Assembly (NCBI GenBank): GCA_963556695.1
Contig: CAUWAG010000007.1
Coordinates: 2,046,001 to 2,110,000, forward strand
From: Anthostomella pinea
Taxonomy: Eukaryota; Ascomycota; Sordariomycetes; Xylariales; Xylariaceae
Reading direction: 5' to 3'
Length of the DNA: 64,000 nucleotides
The position numbers and the translations under genes were made by a program. Positions within the stretch are counted from its first letter, which is position 1, and every line of letters starts with the position of its first letter. Below, piece after piece: positions 35,746 through 47,090 of the stretch. A model generated the notes under the pieces. It saw nothing but the letters and a program-made list of their open reading frames with translations, made no database searches and was not told the origin of the DNA.

Positions 35746-37729
35746 ATGCCGCCCAAGAAGCGCGCCGCACAGGCAATGGACCTGACGCCGCAGAGGGGTT
35801 CGCGTCGGCGGTCGCACCGCATCAGCTCCAACGGCAAGTCGAGCTCGTACTTCGTGGATGATGACGTCACCGACGACTCGGCCGCCGAGGACGCGGGTCT
35901 GTCGTCGCGCAAACAGGGTTCGCGGAAGAGAGCTAAATATGAGAGCGAGGAGGATGAGTTGGCTTATGAGGAGGGGTCTGAGGACGATAATGATGATGAT
36001 GACCACGACGGGGAGGATGGGGATGATCGGGAGGATGTGCATGAGGAAGACGAAGACGACTCGGAAGAGGCTGCACCGCCGCCCAAGAAGCGCGGGCGCG
36101 GCCGGCCGACTAAGACCGCTCAATCTCAATCGGCGTCCAAGACGGCGGGGACTACGACCGGCAGTGCTGGGAAGAAGACGAAGGGCAGACCTGCTGTTGC
36201 TGCTGCTGCTGCTGCTGCCACCGTCCCCAAGGTGCAGTCGAAGAAGACGAAGAAGGATGATGCAGACGAAGACGAACATGAGGACGACGACGACGATGAC
36301 GATGATGATGATGATGATGAAGATGGGCCGAGGATTGAGTTCATTCCAATCCCGGAGCTGCGCGACACTGGGGGCGTCGGGTATGAGGACACGCGACTGC
36401 ATAAGAATACGCTGCTGTTCTTGGGCGAGTTGAAGGCTAATAATAAGAGGAGCTGGTTGAAGTGTGAGTCTGGTTTGCTTGGTCTTTTGCTTGTCTTGGG
36501 TCTCATGCACTTCTTCTCACGCGATCGCATCCAAGCCTGTCCGCTACTCTCGCACCCATGGCCATCCTAGCACTTACCCATCCGTCTCGGTCAACACCCT
36601 CAATGCCTCCCCTGCTTCTGTCAGAGACAGTACGTAGGAGCTGTTGCAGATTATACTGACTTGTGGTCACCAGTACGCGACCCGGAGTACAGGCGCTCGC
36701 TGAAGGACTGGGAGAGCTTTGTCGAGACGCTCACTGAAAAGATCATCGAGGCCGATGAGACGATACCCGAACTGCCGCTCAAAGATGTCATCTTCAGGAT
36801 CTATCGGGACATTCGGTTTAGTAAGGACCCTACGCCATATAAGGTGAGTCATTCCATACCAGTGTTATTTACTTCTGCTTGCGTGTTGATGTGACTGACA
36901 TGTGTTTCGCTCCCTAGCCTCACTACTCTGCTGCATGGTAAGCTCAGCTGTCTTTCCTTCCATGTTGAGGCCGAACCGTCATCATCTGGCATAAAAGTAT
37001 CGCGGCGGCTTCAAACCGACTGCCGCATCACGTACTGCTCAAAATCTGACCCATACCCAGGTCGCGCACCGGCCGCAAGGGTCCCTACGCCTGCTACTAC
37101 GTGCACGTCGAGCCAGGCCACTGCATTGTCGGCGGCGGACTCTGGCACCCCGACGCCGCCGCATGCGCCAAGCTGCGCGCCAACATCGACGAGCGGCCGC
37201 AGCGGATACGGCGTGTGCTGATGAACCCCGAGTTCCGCCGCGCCTTCCTCCCCAAGGCGAAGGACGACGAAAAATCTGTGCTGAAGGCTTTCGTGGATTC
37301 GAACAAGGAGAATGCGCTGAAGACTAAACCTAAGGTATGTGGGTCGCTTTTTGGGATGGTGTGGTAGTTGGATGGGGGAGTTGGGCTGACTCTGATGGAA
37401 GGGCTTCAACCCGGATCATCGTGATATCCAGCTGCTCAAGCTGCGCAACTATACTGTTGGGCGTACGCTGACGGACGCGGACCTCCTCGGTGAGGATGCG
37501 CAGGAGAAAATTATGGCTTGTATTGGGGCGATGGTGGAGTTTGTGAGTAACCCTGCCTTCCCGACGAGATGATCATGTTGAAGCGAGCGTCGAATTTGCT
37601 GATTACGGGCAGGTTACCTTCTTAAACACTGTCATTATGCCCGATCCTGGCCAGGACAGCGATTCTGATGATGAAAGTGAAGAGGATGGGTTGGCGAGTG
37701 ACGAGGAAGGTGGAGATGCTGAGGACTAG
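35746..37729 (+). CDS. DUF2461 (TIGR02453) domain protein with acidic N-terminus and AT-hook
   Basis: Six exons: 35746-36463, 36674-36843, 36918-36937 (only 20 nt), 37061-37334, 37402-37542 and 37613-37729. Phases match throughout; 479 aa. The first 200 residues are disordered, with basic patches, long Asp/Glu runs, an Ala run and an AT-hook-like KKRGRGRPTK. The DUF2461 domain follows: FLGELKANNKRSWLK, RRSLKDWESFVETLTEKI, FRIYRDIRFSKDPTPYK, the PHYSAAW segment coded across the micro-exon, then ACYYVHVEPGHCIVGGGLW. DUF2461 has no established activity. An AT-hook and acidic tracts suggest a chromatin-associated protein (inference). The C-terminus is again acidic. Confidence 0.88.
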
Positions 37730-37849
37730 TCATGGTGCATGACGAGGCACTCCCCGAGTGCTTGTACCCGTGCTTGTTGTACAGAGGTACTCTGGTCAAA
37801 CACAAGCAAGGCAGGAACGAGGAGGTGACTCTTTCGTGTGGCACTCAAC

Positions 37850-38560
37850 AGAAACTCATCTTCCTGCGAGTCGCCAAAGGTCTTTCTAACCACCCACCTA
37901 ACATACAATGTAACTCTACTCTGGTTCAACCACTCAACCTCACGCTTCACTCACCACAACAGTGGGCTCAGCACCACGATTAAAAGTCCTTCCTAACTTC
38001 CAACCACCTACCATACAATGTAACTCTCTACTCTTGTTCAACCACTCAACCCCATGGTTCACTCAACACAACAGTTGACTCAGCACCAGGATTAAAGGTG
38101 CTTCCTAACTTCCCAACATACAAAGTACCTAGGTATATCCACATTTCGAACTCTGCTGGAAACCTACCATGAAAACAATGAGCAAGCACACCACAGCAGC
38201 TACATGATCTCAGCAGTGCATGTTCCTGTTCCATCTCTGCACCCTGGAAATTTCTCTTTCTGCCAGTCGCCAAGTAGACATATGTCTTTCTAACCACTCA
38301 CCACACAATCTAATTCTCTACTCTGATTCAACCACTCAACACCACTATCCACTCAACACCACTATCCACTCAACACCACAGTTCACTCAACAACACAGTT
38401 CACTCAACAACACAGTTCACTCAACAACACAGTTCACTCAACAACACAGTTCAAGGTGGTTCCTAACTTCCTATCATACAAGAGATATCCACAAACTCAA
38501 ACTCCGCCGAAAACCTAGCACGAGAAAAACGAGCAACCATACCACAGCAGCTAGAAACCT
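37850..38560. repeat. Degenerate tandem repeats with an embedded 17-bp minisatellite
   Basis: Two units of about 105-110 bp (about 37880-37990 and 37991-38110) share ACAATGTAACTCT, TTCAACCACTCAACC and TTCCTAACTTCC. A third (about 38285-38475) carries the same ends but is expanded inside by a run of TTCACTCAACAACACAG units. A second shared block (ATATCCACA ... CCACAGCAGCTA) follows units two and three, so the whole 38.0-38.2 segment is repeated at 38.3-38.55. Confidence 0.75.
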
Positions 38561-38699
38561 TACTATTGACCTATCTCCGACTGAGTCAACCTCAACCACC
38601 CCAAAGAGCTGCCTATTTAAGTCTCCCCAGTTCCGCCGCCCAACATGCAGCTTTCCTTTCCTGACCATCATTTTCGTCCCTGAGCGCTGCTTACTTCGT

Positions 38700-39260
38700 G
38701 AGCATCACTTTAGCTCTCGCGCACCACTCTTCTCAAGTCACACTCTTCTCTGCGCGCGTCACTCTTTGCAAGAGGTACCTTTGTGGGCGTTCCTTCCCTC
38801 TAAGTACCATTCCTCGATTCAACTACTGCTTTTTTCAAGCACCACTTCTCTTCTCGGGCACCACCTTTCTCGAGCACCACCTCTCTTCTCGAGTGTCACT
38901 TTTCTTCTCAAACACCACTGTTCTTCTCGGCCACCACTACTCTTTTCGGCCATCACTACTCTTCTCGAACACCACTTTTCTCGATTAAAACTATTCTTCT
39001 CCGATACCATGTACTCGAACATCATTACACTTCGTGAGTAGCACCTTTCTCGATAAACACTGCTCTTCTCGGCCATCACTACTCTTCTCGAACATCATCA
39101 CACTTCTCGAGCAGCATCTTCTTTCTGAAGCATTGCTCTTCCTAGCAAGCACCCTTGCTAAAGCACCACCCTCACTCAAACTTCGCTCTCTGGCTGTACA
39201 TCACTCTACTTCTCGGTCGCCACATTCACACGAGTACCACCTATATTTCAGCAGCGATCT
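38700..39260. repeat. Low-complexity degenerate minisatellite (CTCTTCTCG / CACCAC motif)
   Basis: Roughly 20-25-bp imperfect repeats of CTTCTCG and CACCAC words. The pattern yields long ORFs on both strands (for example 38220-39041 on plus and 38819-39079 on minus) that are repeat artefacts rather than genes. Confidence 0.7.
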
Positions 39261-39751
39261 TCTACTCAAGCATTACAACTTATACCACTTATACTGGGTA
39301 AAGCTCTGGCTACCTGCAATAGTTGGTATCTACGTTAAGAACTAGGGCACACGTGAACCTGAAGGCTATTTGGCCCTTTTGCAACACCTGCAGTCACAAC
39401 CACAACTTGCCATCTACCACAACAGCAAATCATCACGGATTGTGAACCTAGTTTCCGATACGTCAAGAAAACGCACTTCATCTGCAAAAACATATAATCT
39501 GTACATCACGAACACACTTCACCATTGAAGCTCACCTCATCCGCAGCCATGGACTCTCGTCTGTCTATAGCTGCGACTTTCTCTTCCCACTTCTCACGTC
39601 CGCACTGAACAAGAACATGCATATACATCTATAATCACCTATAATCAACAGGCACATGCTCTTTCGTCTCGACATATGGAATTCTCTCTCTTGCGCATAA
39701 CATTACCACCCGCAAGACCTGGCCTTCTCTCTTCGGCTCGTCTCATGCGGC

Positions 39752-39821
39752 CTCATATAGCGTCTTTGTGGCATTTGTAGCAACCCCCACATAATTAACA
39801 ACTGTGCCAAGAAAACTTCAG
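39752..39821 (+). pseudogene. Zinc-knuckle exon, upstream copy
   Basis: Reads RLCGICSNPHIINNCAKKTSAW (CX2CX3HX4C) and ends in TGG followed by a GTATGT donor. The presumed intron (39822-39917) has a CTAAC branch site and ends TGTAG. It closely resembles the downstream copy at 40156-40224, including the first bases of the intron, so it is a duplicated exon. No start or continuing frame is visible, so I treat it as a remnant or an alternative exon. Confidence 0.5.
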
Positions 39822-40083
39822 CATGGGTATGTATGTCATCCTCGTTCAATTCACCTCTATCTTCACCACAGCTCAGCGCCCTCTGTTGTGGTCCCACCTA
39901 GCTAACCACTAAGTGTAGGTCATGGTCATGCCTAAGACTCTGTCCCCCTAGGGCGTAAAGAAGAATTTCGAAGAGAGATGGGTCGATCCGAAAAGCCCGA
40001 GGGGTGTTGGCACGCGCCTAACTTCTACGACAAAGAACCTAACCCCCGACAAAATCTGGGACCTCCCGACAGATCGCACCACC

Positions 40084-40779
40084 ATGTGGTACAGTAACTG
40101 CCGCACAGTCCACGACCCGGCATTCTGCATTGGGCCTCTTGTAGGCGGCGTGCTAAAACGCCACTGCCTCATTTGCGGCGACAGCCATGTAATTGAGGAC
40201 TGTGCGTATAAGACCCCAACATGGGTATGTATACCATCCCCGTTCAATTCACCTCCATCCTTACCAACTCATCCTCGCCTACATATACTTCGGCAAGCCT
40301 AGAAATACTAACTCTTACAGGTGTATTACGTTCTCCTATACTGTCGACAAGGCAGGTGTATGGTGACTATAAGGATCGACTTGTCGCATGTCCCCCTACA
40401 TCCCGTCTTCGAGACAGTGGCGTCACAGGGCAAAGGCTTTGCAACGGAGAACTATCAACAAGCCCTGAAGAGAGCCATACGACGAAACGAGAAGTTCGAT
40501 TGGAAGAGCCAAAAGGATGCCACCCCTCAACTTCTGATCAACCAGGCGGTTTCCGGGCTGTTGCCGACTGACCCAACTCGCAAGAAGTATGGCCCGGAGG
40601 CCACCGCGGGGGGCAAGGACAACCGCTATCACATCGAGTATGTGAATGAGCGCCAAGAGACCGTACGACGGGTGATGGGCGAAGACTTCCTTTTCGAGGT
40701 TCAGCCGCCCAAGATCCGGCTGCCGGCGAGGACCCTCTACTTCCCTGATCCCTTTTCTGGGCGGCCACCAGGGATCTGA
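40084..40779 (+). CDS. Candidate spliced gene of unknown function with a CCHC-type zinc knuckle
   Basis: Two exons: 40084-40224 and 40321-40779, 199 aa. The 96-nt intron is strong (GTATGT donor, TACTAAC branch, TTACAG acceptor) and keeps phase 0. The frame stays open upstream to an acceptor-like CCCCCTAG at about 39951, so more protein may precede the ATG. Exon 1 holds the knuckle HCLICGDSHVIEDCAYK (CX2CX3HX4C). Exon 2 reads VYYVLLYCRQGRC, then charged sequence (KRAIRRNEKFDWKSQKDA, NERQETVRRVMGEDFLFE). I do not recognise it. Knuckles of this kind bind nucleic acid in Gag and RNA-binding proteins; a transposon origin is possible given the neighbours. Confidence 0.42.
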
Positions 40780-40999
40780 AGATACACTCGCCCGAGCCGA
40801 GTTCCGCGAGTTCGCCATTGTGACCACCAAGGAACTGCTCGACATCTCTCAAGAAACTGGCCATCTTCCCCACATCCGCCTCGGACAGAATCACACAATA
40901 CCCCGGCATTACCAAACCATGCTACCACCAAGTCTGGAACCAATGCAACCACTGTAACGTTCTTAACCCTCGTACAATATATATCGTATCTTCCAGGTC

Positions 41000-41362
41000 A
41001 TGTCACCCGCGGCCACATTATCGGTTATCAGAACGAACCCAAGAGGACGCAAGTCTTCGAGAAGACCATTCGTTCAGAGAATGCTCCATAGTGAAGGGAC
41101 GTCTGGCAGCCCCGAATCGATGAACCGACCCAGCTATAGCACGGTCGAAGACGAGCGGGATCACTTATCAGACACCGAAACCGATAATTCGTCTGACAGC
41201 GATGAGTCAGGTTATAACAATGTCCCGGACAACGCCGAAGAATTAGATGGGAGCCAGGGCTTAGATAAAGACGAGGGCGTACTTCACAGTGAGCACTCGC
41301 AGGCCCTGGATGAGGGAGCGAGTGTAGAGATGTCGCTCCTACCTATCGTAACGGAGCTTTGA
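41000..41362 (+). CDS. Small acidic Ser/Asp-rich ORF, hypothetical
   Basis: 120 aa from an ATG, with a basic start (NPRGRKSSRRPF) and a long acidic Ser/Asp/Glu stretch. No domain. It lies on the same strand 220 bp after the zinc-knuckle candidate and could be a further exon of that gene or a remnant. Confidence 0.25.
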   Translation: MSPAATLSVIRTNPRGRKSSRRPFVQRMLHSEGTSGSPESMNRPSYSTVEDERDHLSDTETDNSSDSDESGYNNVPDNAEELDGSQGLDKDEGVLHSEHSQALDEGASVEMSLLPIVTEL

Positions 41363-44332
41363 GTGGAAGACCACGACGGCAAGTGGGTGTTGCAGATAAA
41401 ACCGAACCCTAAGCTATCGGGAAGTTCCTGTAAACATAAGACATAAGATCTCGAAAAACGTCGATAGAAAGGGTTACTATCTGATAACATTAATGTTGAA
41501 GAGACAACGAGTCTTTATAAGGAATAAAAGACTTAGTCAGAAAGGATTTTAACCATGCCACCACGTGAACTCGATGTTGAAATTCAGCATGGAGTTAAGT
41601 AAACATGAACCAGATGGGGTGCGCAGGTGCTAAGACCTCGCAGTTCGTAGCTCGAGAAATGGAAGTCTGTTCTAGTAAGGGATTGGACTAGGCAACTCCT
41701 TTGACAACAGCGGGATAATTGCCGAGATAATGACACCATTGCCCGCGGCCACGACGTTGTCGACAACAACTCGTAGACGCTCGCCAACCAACTGTGCGAT
41801 CATAGAGATAACTAAAATCCTTAAGCCAAACGCAGAAATGGTTCCCTTGCTCCAAGAAGTCTAGGAAGCTGTCCCGTAACTAGTGCCATGGCCTCGACAA
41901 GGTCATCTTCCAAGAAACCTTCTGCCGCATAATCGAAGCGACCGCCAACTACAACGCACGCCCCCAGCTGTCACGTAGCAAAATGTATGGTCGATTCTCC
42001 TCTGTATTGATCTTGGTTCTTCGGAGGATACCGCGGTGCATGATTCTCCTCCTAGATATCCCTGTGTTGTGGGTCACTCCTTATCCCGTTATCACACGTG
42101 ATACCCCTTGGCACCTACTGCCGTTCAACACCAGCGGCCCTTCAATCGTGTGGTGATGGTCTGTCTGGGATAGCAGTTTTCGGTACGAAAGGAGGGCTCA
42201 CCGATGTCCTGGCTAAGATGTTGCACATAGCACGGTTGTGAAGGCACTCCGGGCCAGCAAGACGTTTGCCACGACAGGGGAGGGTCTGGAGGGCATTGCC
42301 TATACCAGATGCCGAGCTTCCGACACTTGTTGAAAGCGTGGTACCGCTACCTCTACGGGGCCCTCTTAAAGGTCGATAAGGCCTTCACCATGTCGCGTCC
42401 TCTTACCAACGACTCCGCCAAGATCCAGGGAGCAGACCTGAACTTTTACCTAGGTGGGACGGAAGAACTAAGCAAAGGCACATCCGGTCTGGACCGGGGA
42501 AGAATGGTGGTCACTCAATCGAGCATGGGCCTTGTTTCAGCCAGGACATAATTACAAAACGTGTGTCGCTGACCCCTTGTACATCATCTCCAGTGATGAG
42601 AGCAAAGGTGATGAAGAGACACATCAGGAGCCGAAGCCTTCCCTCCAAACGTGCTGTCCTCTTCTTGCTCGTCGACGTTCTGTTGGTCGGCGTTCGATTG
42701 GTCAGATTCCTCTTGCATAGAGTCCCAGCTATCGGCAAGAGAGAGACCAGAGTCATAGTGGAAGAAGTCATTCCATTCGGACCTACCAAGGCGCAGCCTG
42801 ACAACCAGCCCTCATAGCAATACTGTATCTTGCCCTTTGTTCCTGCCTCGACTCAAACCGTGCGTGTATCTCTGCCCACTGGCCGGATTGCATGCCTACC
42901 AGTACTCGCACACCGTCTATACGCCGAGTCCTTCGCTCATCGCCTCTTTCCAACTGAACGCGTCGTGGCTCAATTCAACTCTTCAGGGCCAACTTGCGAA
43001 GCGTTCGACCATCAGTGAGACCACCGTTCCTGCGGTATCATGGGGAGGAGAAATCGGCCAGAGATAGGTCTTGACCCCTACCCACACATCGATGCAACTA
43101 CATATGCCTGGGACGCCGTCTGAGCAGCATACCTTATCATACCACTACGACATACGGACTGCCACCCCCCCAACTCCATCCATTACTCCTTTCTCCATCT
43201 CTTAGTGGCCCGTCGACTACAATATAAGGCTTGTAGCACTCGTTATGGTGACAATAACCTGCCGGCACTTGCTAACAGCGCGAATCGGAACGTTAAAGCA
43301 GCTATGCTGCATGTTTCTGCCTGGATTCCATCGCCTCACGAATATATACGCTGCTAAGATGGCAAGAAATTATAGGACGTCTATGTTAGTAATAGTGGTA
43401 GAAACACTTATACCGGGTGCACATACCACGGCCAAGAGGCCGCCATAACCAGCAGATGCGATATCTGCTATGGAAGTTTCTACGAAAGGCTAATGTAAAC
43501 ACCGGGAAACTCCTTTTCTAGCATATGGCCGCAAACTAGCTGGACACGAGACAAGCTCTTCTTAACCCTCGGAAAGCATCGGTTCTAGCCATCCTTCGCC
43601 TTAGCCTGGACACCAGAAAGGCAACGCTCCCAGCCAGTATGTATCCCAGCCCTGAAATCAGAGAGGCTCTTTTGTACACTCCGCAAGTAAGACTCAGAAC
43701 CAAGCTGCACCTGCCTCTCCCTCACCTATCCCACCGGACGCAAAGGCGAAGCCACGGATGTCAGCCCTAGGACAATCGACTGGGGGGTATGCTATGGAGC
43801 GTAGCCCACGGGAAACTCATTGCGAACATGGCCCGGGGGACGACGAACTCGGCTTAATTAATCCGTCAAATATCCAGTCGGTCACATAATGCCTGGAAGC
43901 TCTCAAACCAGTGTATATGCATCATCCCCCCTGCGATGGGTTCCTTCCGGAGACCGACGACAAGGAGTTTGAAAAGATCAGGCGCACCGTGCTCTCTGTC
44001 ATGGGTCCTGAGATCGACGCTCACCGCTGCTCATACATTCGCGTGGTCTTGGGGTCAAAGGATGATGACAGAGATGTTTGGTGATGAATGAAAAGAGAGC
44101 TATACTCGTCCCACAACTGTCTCAGCCTGCCCTGCTACATCGAGAAGGGTATGGTTGTGTAGTTTATCGCAACCGTTCTGCATCGAAATCCAAGACCTAC
44201 TATGTTATTACCATGCGACACTGAATCAACATCCACTGCCACAAGACAGCTGCTAATCTGTACCGAACAGTCCCATCTGGCAACAACTACACACTCCTAC
44301 AACACACACCTACAACACACACCCCAACGACC
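41363..44332. other. Decayed, gene-poor stretch
   Basis: No intact gene. Short protein-like scraps occur, for example HGLDKVIFQETFCRIIEATA near 41890-41950, without a continuing frame. Base composition is mixed. It looks like worn-out coding DNA rather than simple intergenic spacer. Confidence 0.35.
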
Positions 44333-44882
44333 ATGAATCGAATGGCTTTCGCCCGCCGAGGCAACTCCCTCGGCGGAAACCAAACTCCCAAGATACTCAA
44401 AACAAGCGCACCCCCAAACCCCCCCGGCTGGGTCGACCCCTGCAAACAGTAGCTAGGTCAGTCCTCACGCTCAAAGACTCATTCACAGCAACGCTGCACC
44501 ATAGCCGGTGGACGCAACACTGGCGTGATCAGCAACTTCGAGAACAGGCGTACGAGACGCTCAAGAACATACGAGGTCGATGCGAAGCTGACCAGAAAAC
44601 AATCTATCCATTACACCCGGCCGTCCAGTCTCCGTAGTTGAGCTCAAAGAACATGGTTCGCAGAGCGAATGGCACTTTCGACCGCACAAGTTTCAGAAGA
44701 ACCCAGGGGACCTCGTAACCCAAAAGAACCTGGAAGAAGTCTTCGAACATCGGTATCAGGTGTTGAACAACTCCCAGCGGGGCACAAGTGATTGTGCCAG
44801 CATTTCTGCTGTTACCATATTTGACATCAGGCGCTTTCTTCTGGCGGTCACCGGAGAGACTTTCGCGCTACAGAGACTATGA
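44333..44882 (+). pseudogene. Gene remnant of unknown family
   Basis: The ATG at 44333 opens MNRMAFARRGNSLGG and stops after 39 codons. From 44640 an uninterrupted 80-codon frame reads ELKEHGSQSEWHFRPHKF ... ISAVTIFDIRRFLLAVTG and stops at 44882, just after an acceptor-like CCGTAG. The second part has natural protein composition but no start. I cannot name the family. Confidence 0.3.
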
Positions 44883-44949
44883 CCGCGACGTTTATTACGA
44901 AACATATTGAGGTTTCTTGGGCCCTATTACACCAGGTTGGGGCGAACAT

Positions 44950-45310
44950 TCCTCTTCTGGGGTCGCTCCCTCCATTGGCTGCCCGACGCTTGGTTTAAAG
45001 CCGCTTCGAGTTTGACTCTTCCTATTCAAGTGCCTCCTATGGGCTTCGCTTTTTCAGATAGCTGCTTGGCACTCTGCTCAGAGGCTGTTACTCCAATAAG
45101 TAGGTCGCCTTCCCCGCGGGCTGCCTAGCCATTCATCTCACCAGTGTCCTAGTCCCTCTTCAGTTAAGCTCTTGCTGCCTAGATATCCTCTTCTAGGGTC
45201 GCTCCCTCCGGAAACTACCATGCATTTTACTTGGGGGCTACGACTCCGATTCATAGGCCGTCTTTCCTGCGGGCTGTCAATCAGCTCATATTCACCGGTG
45301 CCATGCTCTT
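44950..45310. repeat. Imperfect direct repeat next to the LINE
   Basis: CCTCTTCTGGGGTCGCTCC at about 44950 recurs as CCTCTTCTAGGGTCGCTCC at about 45184. A second pair follows (TCGCCTTCCCCGCGGGCTG near 45105; CCGTCTTTCCTGCGGGCTG near 45260). The spacing of the pairs differs, so one unit has lost sequence. It lies outside the LINE, left of its target duplication. Confidence 0.6.
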
Positions 45311-45512
45311 TGATTCGCCATGTTCGTTCCTCGACAACCACTTCCAACAACAACATCTACAGCGAGACACAGATCACACTCTTACCAAAAACAACTATTT
45401 TTCTTGGCGCCCCGCTGTTAGGGCGCAACCTCTATATCTGCACTAAAACAGGCATTTATTTCAGTACCTGACTATCCTTGCCAAGGCGCAGAAAATTTTT
45501 CTCACAAGCTGG

Positions 45513-47090
45513 ATGGCACCCCTTCACGATAGGCCCCCAAATACGCCAGTGGCCGTCCCAAAGACGACTACTGGCGGCGTGCTCAAATCCCCGGTCCCTA
45601 AAAGAACATATGGCCCGGCAACCCCAAGCAAGCTCCGCCAGGCACTGCTCGACGACATCAACAGCAGCCCGTCACAGGTCTCTGAGGCTGACTTCACCAT
45701 TGTTTCCCCTCTGAAAGGAAAATCCCGAAATATTAATACTAGCAGCATCATTGATATGGAAGTACCTCAATCAAACGAAATCTCTACAGACCAAGCCATT
45801 GGAGGCGATACAGGGAACAAGGTCTCTTCCTCAAAGTGCCAGAACCAAGTAGCCAAAATACTGGCTAAAGACAAGCATCTCTATGAAGCCAGGATGACAA
45901 TGTTTCAAGAATGTGCTACAGCAGTCGATAAGACACTGGAAAAAGCTGGAACCGAACTATACTCTCATGCCAAGGAGTTCAGCGCTTTCTTCTCCAAATG
46001 CCTGAACGAGTGGCTGGAAACCCGAGATCTGCCCAAAAGAAAGACCACTCCTGGCGGGATAGGGATAGGGAAGCCCACCATGACCTTCGCCCAAGCTGTC
46101 TCCTCTGGCCAACGACAGCATCCATGGACAGTCAACACTACCATAAAGAAAACACAGCCTGGCGCCCTTATCACTGCCAATCAACTGAAGAAGAAGCAGG
46201 ATGATCTCCGGGTCTTTGTCCGCATGGATAATAGCCACTTAGAGCCTTATGGAATCAAGTCTACACTGAACAGAAGACTTAAGCTCCACCCTCAGGAGCT
46301 TAGAGAAGTGACACAGTGTCCTTCTGGTTTTACCTTATACCCAAGGGACAAGCCAACTCAGGCTAAGCTTCTGGCTTTCCAAGAAGAAATTGCCGACATT
46401 CTTAAGGCACAAAAGATTGAGACCCACACAGTCTGGCATCATTACAAGGTCAATGGATGCCCAAGAAAGGTCATCAGTGCAGAAGGGTTCACAATCGATA
46501 TTACCGACACTGTTGTTGCCGATGAAGTTGAAGCCCAAACAGGCGACAGACCTCTAAGGTGCATATTCTCAAAGAACATGATTGATTCTGATCCAGAAAC
46601 TACATGGATAATCTCTCTGCCCAGTGCAGCAAGGAAACCATTCACGCTTTTTGCCCACTCAATGACCTCAAGGCATATTCAACACACCCCCAAGGTTCAC
46701 CAGTGTGCAAGCTGCTTCAGATACCATGGTAGGAATTACCGATGCGAAAAGCAAGTATGTGTACACTGCGCCAACACAGTACACCAGGGAGAGTGCGAAA
46801 AACCAATCCCAAAGTGTGTCAACTGCAAAGGACCTCATGCTGCCAACTTCGACAAATGCCCTGCCCGCCCCAAGGTTGTGAAAGGTACCATCCATAAGCA
46901 CACATGGGAGCAAATCCAGGAAATAAGGCTAGCCAGAGAAAGAGCCAGATCCAAGGCCTTCAACGAAGCAGGCAGAAACCAAGCTAGGTCAACACCTAGC
47001 AACAATAACAAAGACACCACAATGCAAATCGACACAACAGATACAACTCATCCCAGAGATGCCGATACCATTGTTGTCAGTCAATGTTAG
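45513..47090 (+). CDS. LINE ORF1 (Gag-like nucleic-acid-binding protein)
   Basis: 525 aa, uninterrupted. The C-terminal part has three Cys/His knuckles: CASCFRYHGRNYRC, CVHCANTVHQGEC and CVNCKGPHAANFDKC. ORF1 proteins of this group bind the element RNA. The stop TAG at 47088 overlaps the ORF2 start ATG at 47084, the arrangement expected for reinitiation. That ORF1 is intact while ORF2 is not suggests either chance or a recent origin. Confidence 0.9.
   Translation: MAPLHDRPPNTPVAVPKTTTGGVLKSPVPKRTYGPATPSKLRQALLDDINSSPSQVSEADFTIVSPLKGKSRNINTSSIIDMEVPQSNEISTDQAIGGDTGNKVSSSKCQNQVAKILAKDKHLYEARMTMFQECATAVDKTLEKAGTELYSHAKEFSAFFSKCLNEWLETRDLPKRKTTPGGIGIGKPTMTFAQAVSSGQRQHPWTVNTTIKKTQPGALITANQLKKKQDDLRVFVRMDNSHLEPYGIKSTLNRRLKLHPQELREVTQCPSGFTLYPRDKPTQAKLLAFQEEIADILKAQKIETHTVWHHYKVNGCPRKVISAEGFTIDITDTVVADEVEAQTGDRPLRCIFSKNMIDSDPETTWIISLPSAARKPFTLFAHSMTSRHIQHTPKVHQCASCFRYHGRNYRCEKQVCVHCANTVHQGECEKPIPKCVNCKGPHAANFDKCPARPKVVKGTIHKHTWEQIQEIRLARERARSKAFNEAGRNQARSTPSNNNKDTTMQIDTTDTTHPRDADTIVVSQC

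Noticed and set aside
35713..36510. 265-aa ORF on the minus strand
   Set aside because: It is the antisense shadow of the Asp/Glu-rich and Ala-rich exon of the DUF2461 gene; the Ile/Val/Leu runs come from GAT/GAC and GCT repeats.
38330..38455. CRISPR-like array
   Set aside because: The units are directly abutting minisatellite repeats without distinct spacers, in a eukaryotic genome.
38220..39041. 273-aa plus-strand ORF
   Set aside because: Lies in degenerate tandem repeats; the translated text is repetitive and an equally long ORF exists on the other strand.
44950..45310. Tandem 5' UTR monomers of the LINE
   Set aside because: First thought to be LINE promoter repeats, but the 14-bp target duplication at 45359-45372 places them outside the element.
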